Shown: one piece after another, positions 34,583 through 44,452 of the stretch | Layout of the letters: the number at the start of each line of letters is the position of its first letter | How positions within the stretch are numbered: position 1 is the stretch's first letter | From: Moellerella wisconsensis ATCC 35017 | Lineage (GTDB): Bacteria; Pseudomonadota; Gammaproteobacteria; Enterobacterales; Enterobacteriaceae | NCBI RefSeq assembly: GCF_001294465.1 | Contig: NZ_LGAA01000018.1 | Location: 479,436 to 543,435, forward strand | Direction of reading: 5' to 3' | Length of the DNA: 64,000 bases | The notes under the pieces: generated by a model | The model's database searches: none | What the model was told of the DNA's origin: nothing | Seen by the model: the letters and a program-made list of their open reading frames with translations, nothing else | Position numbers and translations under genes: made by a program

Positions 34583-35173
34583 GTGAGTAACATAAAACTA
34601 ATTGTCGGGTTAGCTAACCCCGGTGCAGAATATGCGCAAACTCGCCACAATGCTGGCGCATGGTATGTAGATCAACTGGCTGCACGCCATAATCAGCGCT
34701 TAAAAGAAGAGAGTAAATTTTTTGGCTATACTGCACGTATCAACCTGTGCGGCCAAGATGTGCGTTTACTGGTTCCCACCACTTTTATGAACTTAAGCGG
34801 CAAATCAGTATTAGCGATGGCCAATTTTTATCGCGTTAATCCCGATGAAATTTTAGTTGCCCATGACGAACTCGATTTACCGCCGGGAGTGGCCAAAATG
34901 AAATTGGCGGGCAGTAATGGTGGCCATAACGGCTTAAAAGATATTCAGAATAAATTTGGCAACAATCCTAACTTTTATCGCTTACGCATTGGTATTGGCC
35001 ATCCTGGGGATAAAAACAAAGTGGTTGGTTTTGTATTAGGCAAGCCCCCTGCCTCCGAGCAAACATTAATTGACGATGCGATTGATGAGGCTATACGTTG
35101 TACCGACATTCTATTACAGGATGGAATAGATAAAGCCATTAATCGCTTACATAGCTTTAAAGCAGGTGCATAG
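34583..35173 (+). CDS. pth: Peptidyl-tRNA hydrolase
   Basis: Pth frees tRNA from peptidyl-tRNA. It has 196 residues with a GTG start. The catalytic pattern includes [19 protein letters not shown] (the His in TRHN is the catalytic base), [38 protein letters not shown] and [14 protein letters not shown]. It matches the E. coli enzyme nearly throughout. ychF follows after about 200 bases with its own promoter-like sequence. Confidence 0.97.
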   Translation: MSNIKLIVGLANPGAEYAQTRHNAGAWYVDQLAARHNQRLKEESKFFGYTARINLCGQDVRLLVPTTFMNLSGKSVLAMANFYRVNPDEILVAHDELDLPPGVAKMKLAGSNGGHNGLKDIQNKFGNNPNFYRLRIGIGHPGDKNKVVGFVLGKPPASEQTLIDDAIDEAIRCTDILLQDGIDKAINRLHSFKAGA

Positions 35174-35260
35174 TAAACCCGCGTATAAAACGCCCTGAAC
35201 ATGAGTACAATCCGTTAACCGACTGAATATTCTACATCTAGCGGCTCAAAAAGATCGGTA

Positions 35261-35289
35261 TTCGAGAATAGCGAATTTTTGTGTATAAT
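35261..35289 (+). promoter_or_regulatory. Putative promoter of ychF
   Basis: A consensus -10 TATAAT (35284-35289) lies 17 bases after the weak -35 TTCGAG (35261-35266), about 85 bases before the ychF start. Confidence 0.5.
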
Positions 35290-35374
35290 CAGCCCCAATT
35301 TGCAGTACGAAGAGTTTAAACATAACCACGGGCAGAAAACTCTGCCCTCTCTATTTTTCTAAGGTGACAAACTT

Positions 35375-36466
35375 ATGGGATTTAAATGCGGTATCGTTGG
35401 TCTGCCTAATGTGGGTAAATCCACGCTGTTTAATGCGTTGACCAAAGCCGGCATCGAAGCAGCCAACTTCCCTTTCTGTACTATCGAACCGAATACAGGC
35501 GTGGTGCCAATGCCTGATCCTCGTCTTGATCAGTTAGCTGAAATTGTTAATCCACAGCGTGTATTACCGACGACGATGGAGTTTGTCGATATTGCAGGTT
35601 TAGTTAAAGGCGCCTCTAAAGGTGAAGGTTTAGGTAACCAGTTCCTGACCAACATCCGTGAAACCGAAGCTATCGGCCACGTTGTGCGTTGTTTTGAAAA
35701 TGACAATATCATTCACGTTGCTGGCCATGTTGATCCCGCTGATGATATTGAAGTTATCAATACTGAACTGGCATTAGCCGATTTAGATACTTGTGAACGC
35801 GCAATTCACCGCGTACAAAAACGAGCTAAAGGCGGCGATAAAGACGCCAAAGCCGAATTAGAAGCATTAGAAAAATGTTTACCACATTTAGAAAATGCCG
35901 GCATGTTACGTACATTAGGTTTAAGCGATGAAGATAAAGCGGCTATCCGCTATCTGAGTTTCTTAACCTTAAAACCAACCATGTACATCGCTAACGTCAA
36001 TGAAGATGGTTTTGAAAATAACCCTTATCTTGATACCGTGCGCGCTATTGCCGCTTCTGAAGGCTCAGTTGTAGTTCCCGTCTGTGCTGCGGTTGAATCG
36101 GATATTGCCGAGTTAGACGATGCCGACCGCGATGAATTCATGGCTGAGTTAGGTATTGAAGAACCGGGATTAAACCGTGTTATCCGTGCCGGTTATGAGC
36201 TGTTAAACTTACAAACCTACTTTACCGCGGGTGTTAAAGAAGTGCGTGCGTGGACCATTCCTGTCGGTGCAACAGCCCCACAAGCAGCAGGAAAAATCCA
36301 CACCGATTTCGAGAAAGGCTTTATCCGCGCTCAAACTATCGCATTTGATGATTTTATCAAATACCGCGGTGAACAAGGTGCAAAAGAAGCCGGCAGAATG
36401 CGTGCCGAAGGTAAAGAATATATTGTCCAAGACGGCGACGTTCTGAACTTTTTATTTAACGTGTAG
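35375..36466 (+). CDS. ychF: Redox-regulated ATPase YchF (Obg family)
   Basis: YchF/OLA1 is a P-loop protein that prefers ATP over GTP and binds ribosomes. In 363 residues it shows the P-loop [45 protein letters not shown] (the Switch II region, with Leu where classical GTPases have Gln), and a C-terminal TGS domain ending [26 protein letters not shown] precedes the ATG. It is the last housekeeping gene before the T6SS island. Confidence 0.97.
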   Translation: MGFKCGIVGLPNVGKSTLFNALTKAGIEAANFPFCTIEPNTGVVPMPDPRLDQLAEIVNPQRVLPTTMEFVDIAGLVKGASKGEGLGNQFLTNIRETEAIGHVVRCFENDNIIHVAGHVDPADDIEVINTELALADLDTCERAIHRVQKRAKGGDKDAKAELEALEKCLPHLENAGMLRTLGLSDEDKAAIRYLSFLTLKPTMYIANVNEDGFENNPYLDTVRAIAASEGSVVVPVCAAVESDIAELDDADRDEFMAELGIEEPGLNRVIRAGYELLNLQTYFTAGVKEVRAWTIPVGATAPQAAGKIHTDFEKGFIRAQTIAFDDFIKYRGEQGAKEAGRMRAEGKEYIVQDGDVLNFLFNV

Positions 36467-36508
36467 CCTATCGTTTAGTTTCGCGTTACCTCAGCAAATA
36501 TCATACCC

Positions 36509-36549
36509 AAAAAACAGCATGAGATTGGCCTATTTTCATGCTGTTTTTT
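36509..36549 (+). terminator. Terminator of ychF
   Basis: A 14-bp stem AAAAAACAGCATGA (36509-36522) with TCATGCTGTTTTTT (36536-36549), ending in six T residues. Confidence 0.85.
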
Positions 36550-36570
36550 GTCTCACTGGGTATCATAAAA

Positions 36571-36644
36571 TTTCACTATTTCACTATTTCACTATTTCAC
36601 TATTTCACTATTTCACTATCGCTGATGTCGCTGATGTCGCTGAG
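36571..36644. repeat. Short tandem repeats: TTTCACTA x6 then TCGCTGATG x2.8
   Basis: Six perfect, uninterrupted copies of the octamer TTTCACTA occupy 36571-36618. They are followed without a gap by two perfect copies of the nonamer TCGCTGATG (36619-36636) and a partial third. The tract lies between the ychF terminator and vgrG, about 255 bases before the vgrG start. Perfect short repeats like this are prone to slipped-strand length change. No coding frame runs through it. Confidence 0.9.
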
Positions 36645-36897
36645 CGGTCAATAAACCAATTACTACCCTCTCATTTTATTAAAATATAACAGTTTATAAA
36701 ACATCATAAGCACATCACCTCGTCCAGATAAATATCTTTTATATCCTGTTCACAAAATCAATATAACGATAAATTTGTTTTTATTAGCCATAATCTGTTA
36801 ACTTAAGGCAAATAGTTTAATATTGACGTGGGTAATCTGACACATAGCACATGCGTTTTATTTCCGGTTGCCACGAATTACCTGAAAGGAAAACGAC
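36645..36897. other. vgrG upstream region
   Basis: A+T-rich spacer expected to hold the vgrG promoter. The region just before the start has GAAAGGAAAACGAC as ribosome-binding site. I could not assign -35/-10 elements with confidence. Confidence 0.4.
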
Positions 36898-39606
36898 ATG
36901 AGCTTATTCGAAACTGTCACCAAACCGCTTCAATCCCATAACCGTTATCAACTGGCTATTCAAGACTGCCATACGCGATTAGATGTTGAGTCTTTCATCG
37001 GGCGAGAAGCGATTAGTGAAACCTATCGTTATCAAATTACCTTTACGTCCCCAGACAAAAACCTGCAAGCGCAACACTTTCTTCGCCGCACCGCCCATTT
37101 TACCTTTTCATCACCGACCACCCCATTAGCCGCCTTAAGTACATTAAATGAGCCTCAAAAACGTATTCATGGCGTAATAACTCACTTTAAACGGCGATCA
37201 GGCTCTGCCGATGAAGCCCAGTACCAAATTGTCATCGAACCGTTTGTTTCGCTATTACGCCATCAAATGCGCTCACATCGATTTTTCCTCAATCAATCCG
37301 TACCCGAAGTGATTGAGCTTATCTTACGTGAACACCAAATTCAGGGCTGGGAATTTGAGTTTCATTTACAGCACAAATATCCCAAGCGGGAGCAAATTAA
37401 CCAAATTAATGAAAGTGATTGGCAATTTATTGAGCGCTTATTGAGTGAAATGGGGATTTTCTATTCCTTTAGTCTTCAAGCTGACACAAAGACCGAGATT
37501 ATTCATTTTGGGGATAGCCAACGTGCCTATGTGTATGACCTGCAATTACCACTAAATAGCCCCTCCGGCATGAATGACAATGGCGTAGAGAGTGTCTGGG
37601 GGCTGTCATTACGTCACCAAGTGGTTGAGCGAAGTGTCACCACCAAAGATTATAACCATCGCCAAGCCATGCAAATTTTACAGTCTATTGAAACAGATAT
37701 GACCCGAGGCGATAGCGATGATATTAACTACGGGGATGTGTACCATTATCAGGCCCGCCACCTTGAACGCGGCGATAAATACCAACCCGAAGTGGAGTCT
37801 GCGCACTTTTGGGCACGCTTAGATCATGAGCGTTTTCTGGCAAGTCAAACAATGCTACGAGGCAAAAGTAATTCACCTGCCCTGACGCCGTTAATGATCC
37901 TCAAAATTACTGATAGCCAATTACCGTCAACGTTACCTACCGATTTTCAATCCGAAATATTGATCACACGTTTGCGTTTTTCAGGCAGTCGCAGCAATGC
38001 ATTAGTGATTCAATTTGATGCTGCGCCATATACGGAAGTGTTGTGTTGGCGACCCACGTTAAAGCCTCGCCCAGTAATTGCAGGGACGTTGATGGCGCGT
38101 ATTACCAGTGTCAAAACCAACGATATCTACGCTCATCAAAATGAACATGGGTTTTATTGGGTCAAATTTGACTCAGACCGAGATGAGAAGCCGACAGGTT
38201 ATGAAAGTATGCCGGTACGGCTGGCTAAACCGTATGCGGGTGATACCTACGGCATCCACTTTCCGTTAATCCAAGGCGCGGAAGTAGCGATTGCCTTCCA
38301 TGAAGGCGATCCAGATAGGCCATACATTGCCCATGCGTTACATGACTCCTACCGACCTGATCACATCACTGACAAAAATAATACCCGTAATGTCATTCGT
38401 ACCCCAACCAATAATAAGCTGCGTATGGAAGATAAACGCGGCGAAGAACACATCAAGCTCAGTACCGAATACGGGGGAAAATCCCAACTCAATTTAGGGC
38501 ATTTAGTTAATCAAGGGCGTGAAAAACGCGGTGACGGCTTTGAACTCCGTACAGACAGTTGGGGCGCCATCCGTGCGGGTAAAGGGCTGTTTATCAGTAC
38601 CGATTTACGTACACAAGCCGCTTCTGAACAATTGGATATGCGCGAAGCCAAACAACAGCTTGATGATGCGCTGAATTTAGTCAGTTCGCTACGCGAAACG
38701 GCGGAGGTGGCAAAAGCGGAGCTTGCCGATTTAAATGCCCAACAAACACTATTGACCCAATCGATTCACGAGCTACAACAAGCCGCAATGTTACTCAGCG
38801 CTCCCGCAGGGATAGCACTGACATCGCCAAAAACCGTACAGGCTAACAGCGGCGAAAACATCACCCTGACTGCCAATAAACAGGCGGATATCTCGGTGGG
38901 TAAAAAAATCACCTTGGCGGCGGGCAAAGCCATCAGCTTGTTTGCTCAGAGTTTGGGTATCAAAGCCTTTGCCGCGAAAGGCAAGGTGGAAATCCAAGCA
39001 CAAAGCGATGAAATGCACCTCACCTCACTCAAGGATATGACCGTCACCAGTACCGGCGGGAAAACCGTTGTCGCCGCTAAAGATGAATTATTGCTAACAT
39101 GTGGGGGGGCTTATATTCGTTTAAAAGGCGGGCAGATAGAGTACGGCAGCCCCAATAATCAAACCGTCAAAGCCTCTAACTGGGTGGTTGAGGGAGGCGC
39201 GTCGATGGATGTCACCCATCCGCAATTTCCGCAATCGATACCAAAACAAACCTTGCGCTTTCAACTGAGCTCCTCTCCGCAAAGCCCGATGAAGGCGCGT
39301 GCATTTGAGCCGTATGAGCTGTATGCCAATGGAGCACTGATTTTAAAAGGTATGAGTGATGCGCAAGGTAATGTCCAAATTGACCATGATATTCCCACAG
39401 ATAGCTATCAACTATACCTACTCAGTGGCGATCGTTATGACATTACAGTGCCACCACCTGCTGAAGATGATGACAGTAACAAGCCTACAGTCAATATTGG
39501 ATTTAGACCAAGCGCACCTAGCCAAGAGCGTGAAAATGCACGTATTGGCGATGCATGGGGTCAAAACCTTTCAGAGTTTTTAACCGCATTCAAAAAGGAT
39601 AAGTAA
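36898..39606 (+). CDS. vgrG: T6SS spike protein VgrG with C-terminal extension
   Basis: VgrG trimers form the T6SS puncturing spike. In 902 residues the order is: gp27-like N-terminal part (about 15-370, with RRTAHFTF, FLNQSVPEVIELILREH and ESDWQFIERLLSEMGIFYSF), the gp5 OB-fold (about 400-480, HGFYWVKFDSD, GIHFPLIQGAEVAIAFHEGDPDRPYI), and a DUF2345-like beta-helix region with a coiled-coil stretch near 580-630. A tail of about 130 residues (ELYANGALILKGMSDAQGNV, QLYLLSGDRYDI) resembles the transthyretin-like adaptor that docks Tle effectors on VgrG. The next gene begins one base after the stop and encodes the likely cargo. No tss genes or hcp are in the window, so this is an orphan vgrG. Confidence 0.95.
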   Translation: MSLFETVTKPLQSHNRYQLAIQDCHTRLDVESFIGREAISETYRYQITFTSPDKNLQAQHFLRRTAHFTFSSPTTPLAALSTLNEPQKRIHGVITHFKRRSGSADEAQYQIVIEPFVSLLRHQMRSHRFFLNQSVPEVIELILREHQIQGWEFEFHLQHKYPKREQINQINESDWQFIERLLSEMGIFYSFSLQADTKTEIIHFGDSQRAYVYDLQLPLNSPSGMNDNGVESVWGLSLRHQVVERSVTTKDYNHRQAMQILQSIETDMTRGDSDDINYGDVYHYQARHLERGDKYQPEVESAHFWARLDHERFLASQTMLRGKSNSPALTPLMILKITDSQLPSTLPTDFQSEILITRLRFSGSRSNALVIQFDAAPYTEVLCWRPTLKPRPVIAGTLMARITSVKTNDIYAHQNEHGFYWVKFDSDRDEKPTGYESMPVRLAKPYAGDTYGIHFPLIQGAEVAIAFHEGDPDRPYIAHALHDSYRPDHITDKNNTRNVIRTPTNNKLRMEDKRGEEHIKLSTEYGGKSQLNLGHLVNQGREKRGDGFELRTDSWGAIRAGKGLFISTDLRTQAASEQLDMREAKQQLDDALNLVSSLRETAEVAKAELADLNAQQTLLTQSIHELQQAAMLLSAPAGIALTSPKTVQANSGENITLTANKQADISVGKKITLAAGKAISLFAQSLGIKAFAAKGKVEIQAQSDEMHLTSLKDMTVTSTGGKTVVAAKDELLLTCGGAYIRLKGGQIEYGSPNNQTVKASNWVVEGGASMDVTHPQFPQSIPKQTLRFQLSSSPQSPMKARAFEPYELYANGALILKGMSDAQGNVQIDHDIPTDSYQLYLLSGDRYDITVPPPAEDDDSNKPTVNIGFRPSAPSQERENARIGDAWGQNLSEFLTAFKKDK

Positions 39607-39607
39607 T

Positions 39608-41530
39608 ATGTCTGGAGGTAATTGGAGTCAATTCCCGCTAGGAGTTCAACTCCCAACATCAGCAACGCCACCGACGATTGATATACCAGTATCAAGTTGC
39701 ATGGTGGCACATATGACGCCAAGCTGGATACCTGAACGCACGAAATACCCCATGAGTTTATTTACCTATGCACCATTAATTAATGGACAACAAACCTTTG
39801 CCGCAGTTGCGGAAGCCATTCGAAAATCGAAAAAAAGTATTGATATTATTACATGGGGCTTTCAACCCTCTATGTATTTTGAACGTAGTTCGGATGCCCG
39901 AGAAGGTCAATATCCGATGATTGGCGAGTTGTTAGAGCAAAAGGCCAATGAAGGTGTGCAAGTGCGTGTACTTGTGTGGTTTGATCATGTGGGAAAACAT
40001 TTTGAGAAAAGCTTTCCCGGTTGGGGGAAACAAGTGATATCGCCATCCCAACTCAATGATTTTCTTGTCTTTGGTGCAAAGCTCGATTATCAAACCCAAA
40101 AACAATATCAGTTTGATATCGCTTGGAACCGTAAAGTTCATATGGGCCTTGTCAAAAACTTGTCAGTACGGACTCGTGATATTGCAATGAGTATACCTGA
40201 TTCGCGATTAAAAGATGTTACGGCGCGAACCAATCATCAATTTTCGAGTCAAGAAACTGAGTTAAGTGCTCGCTGGGCAGCGTTAGCAGCAGGCTCTACA
40301 CACCACCAAAAAGCAGTTTTGATTGATTATGAAGAGCCTGAAAATGCGATTGGGTTTGTGATGGGGCACAATATGCATTCTGAGTATTGGGATCAAGACG
40401 TACATTCAATTGAACGTTATAAGGAACAATCTTGGCTCGGTCGAGATGGCCCAACGGCTTGGCAAGATACTTCAAACTGTGTATATGGCGAGCTACTGTA
40501 TGATTTAAATGATAACTTTGTTACAGCATGGAAAAAAACAGACGGATTCTTTGCCCGTAAAAATGAGGATGTAGAACAACTTGCACAGAGAAAAAGTCGT
40601 TCACGATGTGACTATATCCCGACACCTGAGCATATCAAAAAACTCAACGCCCATTACACCTTTTTAGCGAATAATCCTTTAGTTCCTACGGGGGGAAAAA
40701 TTTGCCGTACCCAGCCACAACACGATGAATACGATATATTAAAAGCCTATGATCATGGTGTTAAACATGCCCGTAACTACATCTATTTTGAAAACCAATA
40801 TTTTCGTTTGTCATCTATCGCGACCAATTTACGGGATATGGTTGAAGAACGAAACCGACGTTTTTTACAAGCGGCTGAAACTGACAGCAAATTACAAGGC
40901 ATTAAACCACCTCCGTTCTATCTTTTTGTTGTCACTAATTCAACGGAAAAACCCTCTGTCGGGAGTTCGAATGAGGTAGGCGGCTATCAAACTTATAAGA
41001 TGCTAGAACAACTTGGTCGTCGAGATTTAATGAAAGAGCACGTTTACGAGCAATCGTACAAACCTAAGTCGGGTTATTGGGGGGTCTATATCCCTGATGA
41101 AAACATCAAAAGCCCTGATGACATCCAGCCTGAAAAAATTGAGGGGCTAGAAACAATGATCTGTACCCTTGTCTCCCCTGATTCGGATAGATGGCAGCAA
41201 GTGTATGTACACAGTAAATTAACTTTAGTCGATGATACCTTTTTAATTCAAGGCTCTGCCAATATTAATTTACGCAGCATGGCATTCGACAGTGAAATCG
41301 CCGTGATATTGCAAGATACCGATGATTTTCCAATTGTGAAGCCGTTAAGGGAAAAGTTATGGGGATTGCATAAGAGGACGGGGAGTGTTTCAAGTAATTT
41401 GGCACTTGAGTTCAAACAATGGACTCAAATTATAGATAAAAATAAGTTGAATAAAAGTAGAAAATTATTGCCTGTTAGCTCTTTAATTCCCTTTGAGGAT
41501 AAAACAATTAGTTTAAAAAATGCGGACTAA
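39608..41530 (+). CDS. tle5: T6SS phospholipase D effector, Tle5-like
   Basis: A 640-residue phospholipase D-superfamily protein with two complete HxKx4D motifs: His233-Lys235-Asp240 and His535-Lys537-Asp542, the latter followed by IQGSAN. This two-HKD layout and the position directly after vgrG match the Tle5 (PldA/PldB) antibacterial effectors, which hydrolyse phosphatidylethanolamine in the periplasm of target cells. The N-terminal part (MSLFTYAPLINGQQTFAAV, KSIDIITWGFQPSMYFERS) is the family's opening. No signal peptide is seen, as expected for cargo on VgrG. It is followed after 3 bases by a series of predicted lipoproteins that are likely immunity proteins. Substrate and eukaryotic activity are not readable. 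Confidence 0.88.
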   Translation: MSGGNWSQFPLGVQLPTSATPPTIDIPVSSCMVAHMTPSWIPERTKYPMSLFTYAPLINGQQTFAAVAEAIRKSKKSIDIITWGFQPSMYFERSSDAREGQYPMIGELLEQKANEGVQVRVLVWFDHVGKHFEKSFPGWGKQVISPSQLNDFLVFGAKLDYQTQKQYQFDIAWNRKVHMGLVKNLSVRTRDIAMSIPDSRLKDVTARTNHQFSSQETELSARWAALAAGSTHHQKAVLIDYEEPENAIGFVMGHNMHSEYWDQDVHSIERYKEQSWLGRDGPTAWQDTSNCVYGELLYDLNDNFVTAWKKTDGFFARKNEDVEQLAQRKSRSRCDYIPTPEHIKKLNAHYTFLANNPLVPTGGKICRTQPQHDEYDILKAYDHGVKHARNYIYFENQYFRLSSIATNLRDMVEERNRRFLQAAETDSKLQGIKPPPFYLFVVTNSTEKPSVGSSNEVGGYQTYKMLEQLGRRDLMKEHVYEQSYKPKSGYWGVYIPDENIKSPDDIQPEKIEGLETMICTLVSPDSDRWQQVYVHSKLTLVDDTFLIQGSANINLRSMAFDSEIAVILQDTDDFPIVKPLREKLWGLHKRTGSVSSNLALEFKQWTQIIDKNKLNKSRKLLPVSSLIPFEDKTISLKNAD

Positions 41531-41533
41531 CTA

Positions 41534-42502
41534 ATGAGTATAGAAATAAAAGTCACATTATTAATTGGCTTGATTTTACTGACAGCTTGTAAACCCATTG
41601 ATAAAAAGGACACCATTGTGACTCAAAAAACAGAACCCGATTTAGCCTTCACTTGTGTGTATGAAAAAGACACGCTACCACCCGTTGATCCTGAAGCGGA
41701 TATCTGGTTTAAACAAGCCCGTGAACTTGAAAAAGTGAATAAATACCAACGGGATTATAAGCAAATTGGAGAGCTATATCGCAAAGCCGCAGAGCGAAAT
41801 CACCCCAAGGCCATGCTTAACTTAAGTAACTTAATCAGTTATGGAAAAGTCCCCCCAGTTGAAGGCAAAGGTCCAGCACAAGAGGTCTGGGATATTATCC
41901 GAAAAATGGCTAAATTAAACATCAGTTATGGTTATTACCAAATGGGACATTATCTCGATACGGGTTATGGCGTAGCTGCTGATCGTACAAAAGCGTTAGC
42001 ATATTTTCGTCAAGCCGCAGATTTAGGTAGCCCTGAGGCTCAATTTGTCATTGGTGATATCTTCCTTTCAAAAAGGCTAGACAATATGCAAGACAATCCA
42101 GCTTTTTTCCCTGAAATTGGCAAAAAAATGCTAGATTGTGCCGTACAGCAACAACATGGAAAGGCTGCATATTATTTAGCAACATACTATTTAGATGTAG
42201 ATAAGGAGTTCGACAATGGAATGAAATATCATCAGTTAGCTGTAAGAAATGGTTATCGAGCATCAGCTTCGGCATTAGCTGAAGGTTTTAAGCCTAACGT
42301 AAAGGAAAACTCGATGTATTATATTCCTATTAAACCAGATCTCGATCGCTCCGCCCGTTATGAATCAATAGTCAAAGAAATTGACGCCTCTGACGAAACA
42401 GCCAAGTTCCCCGATATCGATAAAATCGTTCCTCTTCCACCAGCTGAACTCCCTGAATGGGATGGTACGTTCGAGTATAAAAAACAGGCCGAGGGACAGT
42501 GA
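41534..42502 (+). CDS. Sel1-repeat lipoprotein, likely Tle5 immunity protein 1
   Basis: A 322-residue predicted lipoprotein (lipobox LLTAC, Cys19). After the anchor comes a conserved segment (FTCVYEKDTLPPVDPEADIWFKQARELEKVNKY split over residues 38-70), then Sel1/TPR-like repeats (LYRKAAERNHPKAMLNL, YGVAADRTKALAYFRQA, DLGSPEAQ). It ends with the shared tail VPLPPAELPEWDGTFEYKK. A periplasmic Sel1-like immunity family is known for Tle5b of Pseudomonas, so position and fold suggest it blocks the upstream phospholipase. It is the first of five paralogues; its 3' end is 199-base identical across a stop/start junction with that of copy 4. Confidence 0.82.
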   Translation: MSIEIKVTLLIGLILLTACKPIDKKDTIVTQKTEPDLAFTCVYEKDTLPPVDPEADIWFKQARELEKVNKYQRDYKQIGELYRKAAERNHPKAMLNLSNLISYGKVPPVEGKGPAQEVWDIIRKMAKLNISYGYYQMGHYLDTGYGVAADRTKALAYFRQAADLGSPEAQFVIGDIFLSKRLDNMQDNPAFFPEIGKKMLDCAVQQQHGKAAYYLATYYLDVDKEFDNGMKYHQLAVRNGYRASASALAEGFKPNVKENSMYYIPIKPDLDRSARYESIVKEIDASDETAKFPDIDKIVPLPPAELPEWDGTFEYKKQAEGQ

Positions 42503-42507
42503 CGGTA

Positions 42508-43506
42508 ATGAATCTCTCCTTTTTATCACATAATCAATTAGTTGCTCATCACATCTTTAAATATAGCGTGTTGATTTTTAGCTCATTGATATTGAGTGCT
42601 TGTAATCCTACTGATAAAAAGGAAGTGCTCGCGAATCAAAAAACAGAACCCGATTTAACTTTCACCTGCGTGTATGAAAAAGACACATTACCTCCCGTTG
42701 ATCCGGAAGCGGATATTTGGTTTAAGCAAGCCCGTGAGCTTGAGAAAATTAATAAATATCAACGTGATTATGCCAAAATTGGCGAGCTTTACCGCAAAGC
42801 GGCAGAGCGTAATCATCCTAAAGCTATGCTTAATTTAAGTAATTTAATCAGTTACGGTAAGGTGCCACCGATTGAGGGAAAAGGTTCAGCTCAAGAGGTT
42901 TGGGATATTATCCAAAAAATGGCTAAATTAAACATCAGCTATGGTTATTACCAAATGGGGCATTATCTAGACACGGGTTATGGTGTCGTCGCTGATCGTA
43001 CTAAAGCTTTAGCGTATTTTCGTCAAGCAGCAGATTTAGGTAGCCCCGAAGCCCAAAATGTGGTTGGTAATATCTTCATTTCTAAACGTTTATCAGATAA
43101 GGACAATCCGGCTTATCGCCCTGATATTGGGAAAAAAATGTTAGACTGTTCAGCAAATCAAGGCAACGGTGAAGCGGCATATAATTTAGCTTTTTACTTA
43201 CATACTGTTGATAAAAATTTTGATGACGCACTAACAAATTATCAACGATCCATCAAAAATGGATTCCGAAGGGCTGCCTCAAAACTTAATCAAGCATTTG
43301 AGCCTAATACCACACCCCAAAATTACTATTATCTCGCAGTTAAACCTGATCCAGAACGCTCAGCTCGCTATGCGGCTATAGTCAAAGAAATTGACGCATC
43401 TGACGAAACAGCCAAATTCCCCGATATTAATAAAATCGTACCCCTCCCCCCTGCTGAATTACCGGAATGGGATGGCACCTTTGAATATAAGAAAGCACCA
43501 CAATAA
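42508..43506 (+). CDS. Sel1-repeat lipoprotein, likely Tle5 immunity protein 2
   Basis: A 332-residue paralogue with lipobox LILSAC (Cys32). I choose the ATG at 42508, 12 bases after GAGGG; a GTG at 42499 overlaps the previous stop but sits only 3 bases from the same site. The N-terminal coding sequence is identical to that of copy 5 up to 42644. The middle (42826-42938) is identical to copy 4 instead. The Sel1-like blocks and the C-terminal PLPPAELPEWDGTFEYKK are kept. The region after about residue 200 (QGNGEAAYNLAFYLHTVDKNF) is where the copies differ most. Confidence 0.8.
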   Translation: MNLSFLSHNQLVAHHIFKYSVLIFSSLILSACNPTDKKEVLANQKTEPDLTFTCVYEKDTLPPVDPEADIWFKQARELEKINKYQRDYAKIGELYRKAAERNHPKAMLNLSNLISYGKVPPIEGKGSAQEVWDIIQKMAKLNISYGYYQMGHYLDTGYGVVADRTKALAYFRQAADLGSPEAQNVVGNIFISKRLSDKDNPAYRPDIGKKMLDCSANQGNGEAAYNLAFYLHTVDKNFDDALTNYQRSIKNGFRRAASKLNQAFEPNTTPQNYYYLAVKPDPERSARYAAIVKEIDASDETAKFPDINKIVPLPPAELPEWDGTFEYKKAPQ

Positions 43507-44450
43507 TGGGGATAGGCAAAGTGAAGTATTGGCGAGCATTGAGTGGAATAATGATAGCGATATGGCTATCAGGCTGCTCTGCCAATAGCAAAATAAATAA
43601 CCAGTTAAAAAACTTCCAATTTACCTGCGTGCAAGAAAAAGACCGCTTTCCACCTTTCGACCCTGAAGCGGATGTGTGGTTTAAGGAAGCGCGGAATTTA
43701 GAAAAACAAAAAGGCAAAAAAGATTATGTGAAAATCGGTTCACTGTATCGCCAAGCGGCAATGAAAAACCACTATAAAGCCATAGGTAATCTACAGGCTT
43801 TATTGGCGCAAGGTAAAGTTACACCATCACAAGGTCAATTCCGCCAACAGGAAGTAATTGACCTTGTCGAACGCTTAATCAAAATGGATATCCCGTTTGG
43901 CTATTTCATTATGGGCACTTACTTGCAACAAGGGTACGGCGTCGAGCAAGACTCCGAAGCGGCATTCCGCTATATGCTTAAAGCCGCCGTGATGGGTAAT
44001 CCAGATGGACAATATGTGATTGGGCTACGTTTTATGGATGCCACTAAACCACAATCCTATCGGTTGGATTTAGGCCAAGCCATGTTGGCATGCTCTGCCG
44101 AGCAGGGGTATGCTAAAGCAGCTTATACCCTAGGCGTTAGCTATAAAAATAAAGGCAATTATTCACAGGCACTTTATTTTTTTCAAAAGTCCGCTGAATA
44201 CAGCCATGAAATAGGAGCCTATAAATTAGCAAGTATCTTTAGTACCAATGATCCAAATAATGAAATTGATTATACAGGTCAAAAAATCGACTCCGAGCGA
44301 GTTAGACGTTATAAGCTGATTGAGCAAGAGTTGAGTAAGAATCCCTACGCCAAATTCCCCGATATCGATAAAATTGTTCCGCTCCCGCCTGCTGAATTAC
44401 CGGAATGGGATGGCACGTTTGAATATAAAAAACAGGCAGAGGGGCAGTAG
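43506..44450 (+). CDS. Divergent Sel1-repeat lipoprotein, likely immunity protein 3
   Basis: A 314-residue paralogue that begins on the last base of copy 2 (TAATG). Lipobox WLSGC, Cys24. It keeps the architecture (FTCVQEKDRFPPFDPEADVWFKEA, YGVEQDSEAAFRYMLKAA, YFFQKSAEYSHEIGAYKLA), but most of the body is diverged from the other four, and the DNA identity blocks that tie those four together are missing. The last about 25 residues (KFPDIDKIVPLPPAELPEWDG onward) are again shared. It may be an older copy or one aimed at a different phospholipase. Confidence 0.78.
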   Translation: MGIGKVKYWRALSGIMIAIWLSGCSANSKINNQLKNFQFTCVQEKDRFPPFDPEADVWFKEARNLEKQKGKKDYVKIGSLYRQAAMKNHYKAIGNLQALLAQGKVTPSQGQFRQQEVIDLVERLIKMDIPFGYFIMGTYLQQGYGVEQDSEAAFRYMLKAAVMGNPDGQYVIGLRFMDATKPQSYRLDLGQAMLACSAEQGYAKAAYTLGVSYKNKGNYSQALYFFQKSAEYSHEIGAYKLASIFSTNDPNNEIDYTGQKIDSERVRRYKLIEQELSKNPYAKFPDIDKIVPLPPAELPEWDGTFEYKKQAEGQ

Positions 44451-44452
44451 CC

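Noticed and set aside
36571..36644. Possible CRISPR array
   Set aside because: The repeats are 8 and 9 bases long and directly adjacent, with no spacers and no cas genes.
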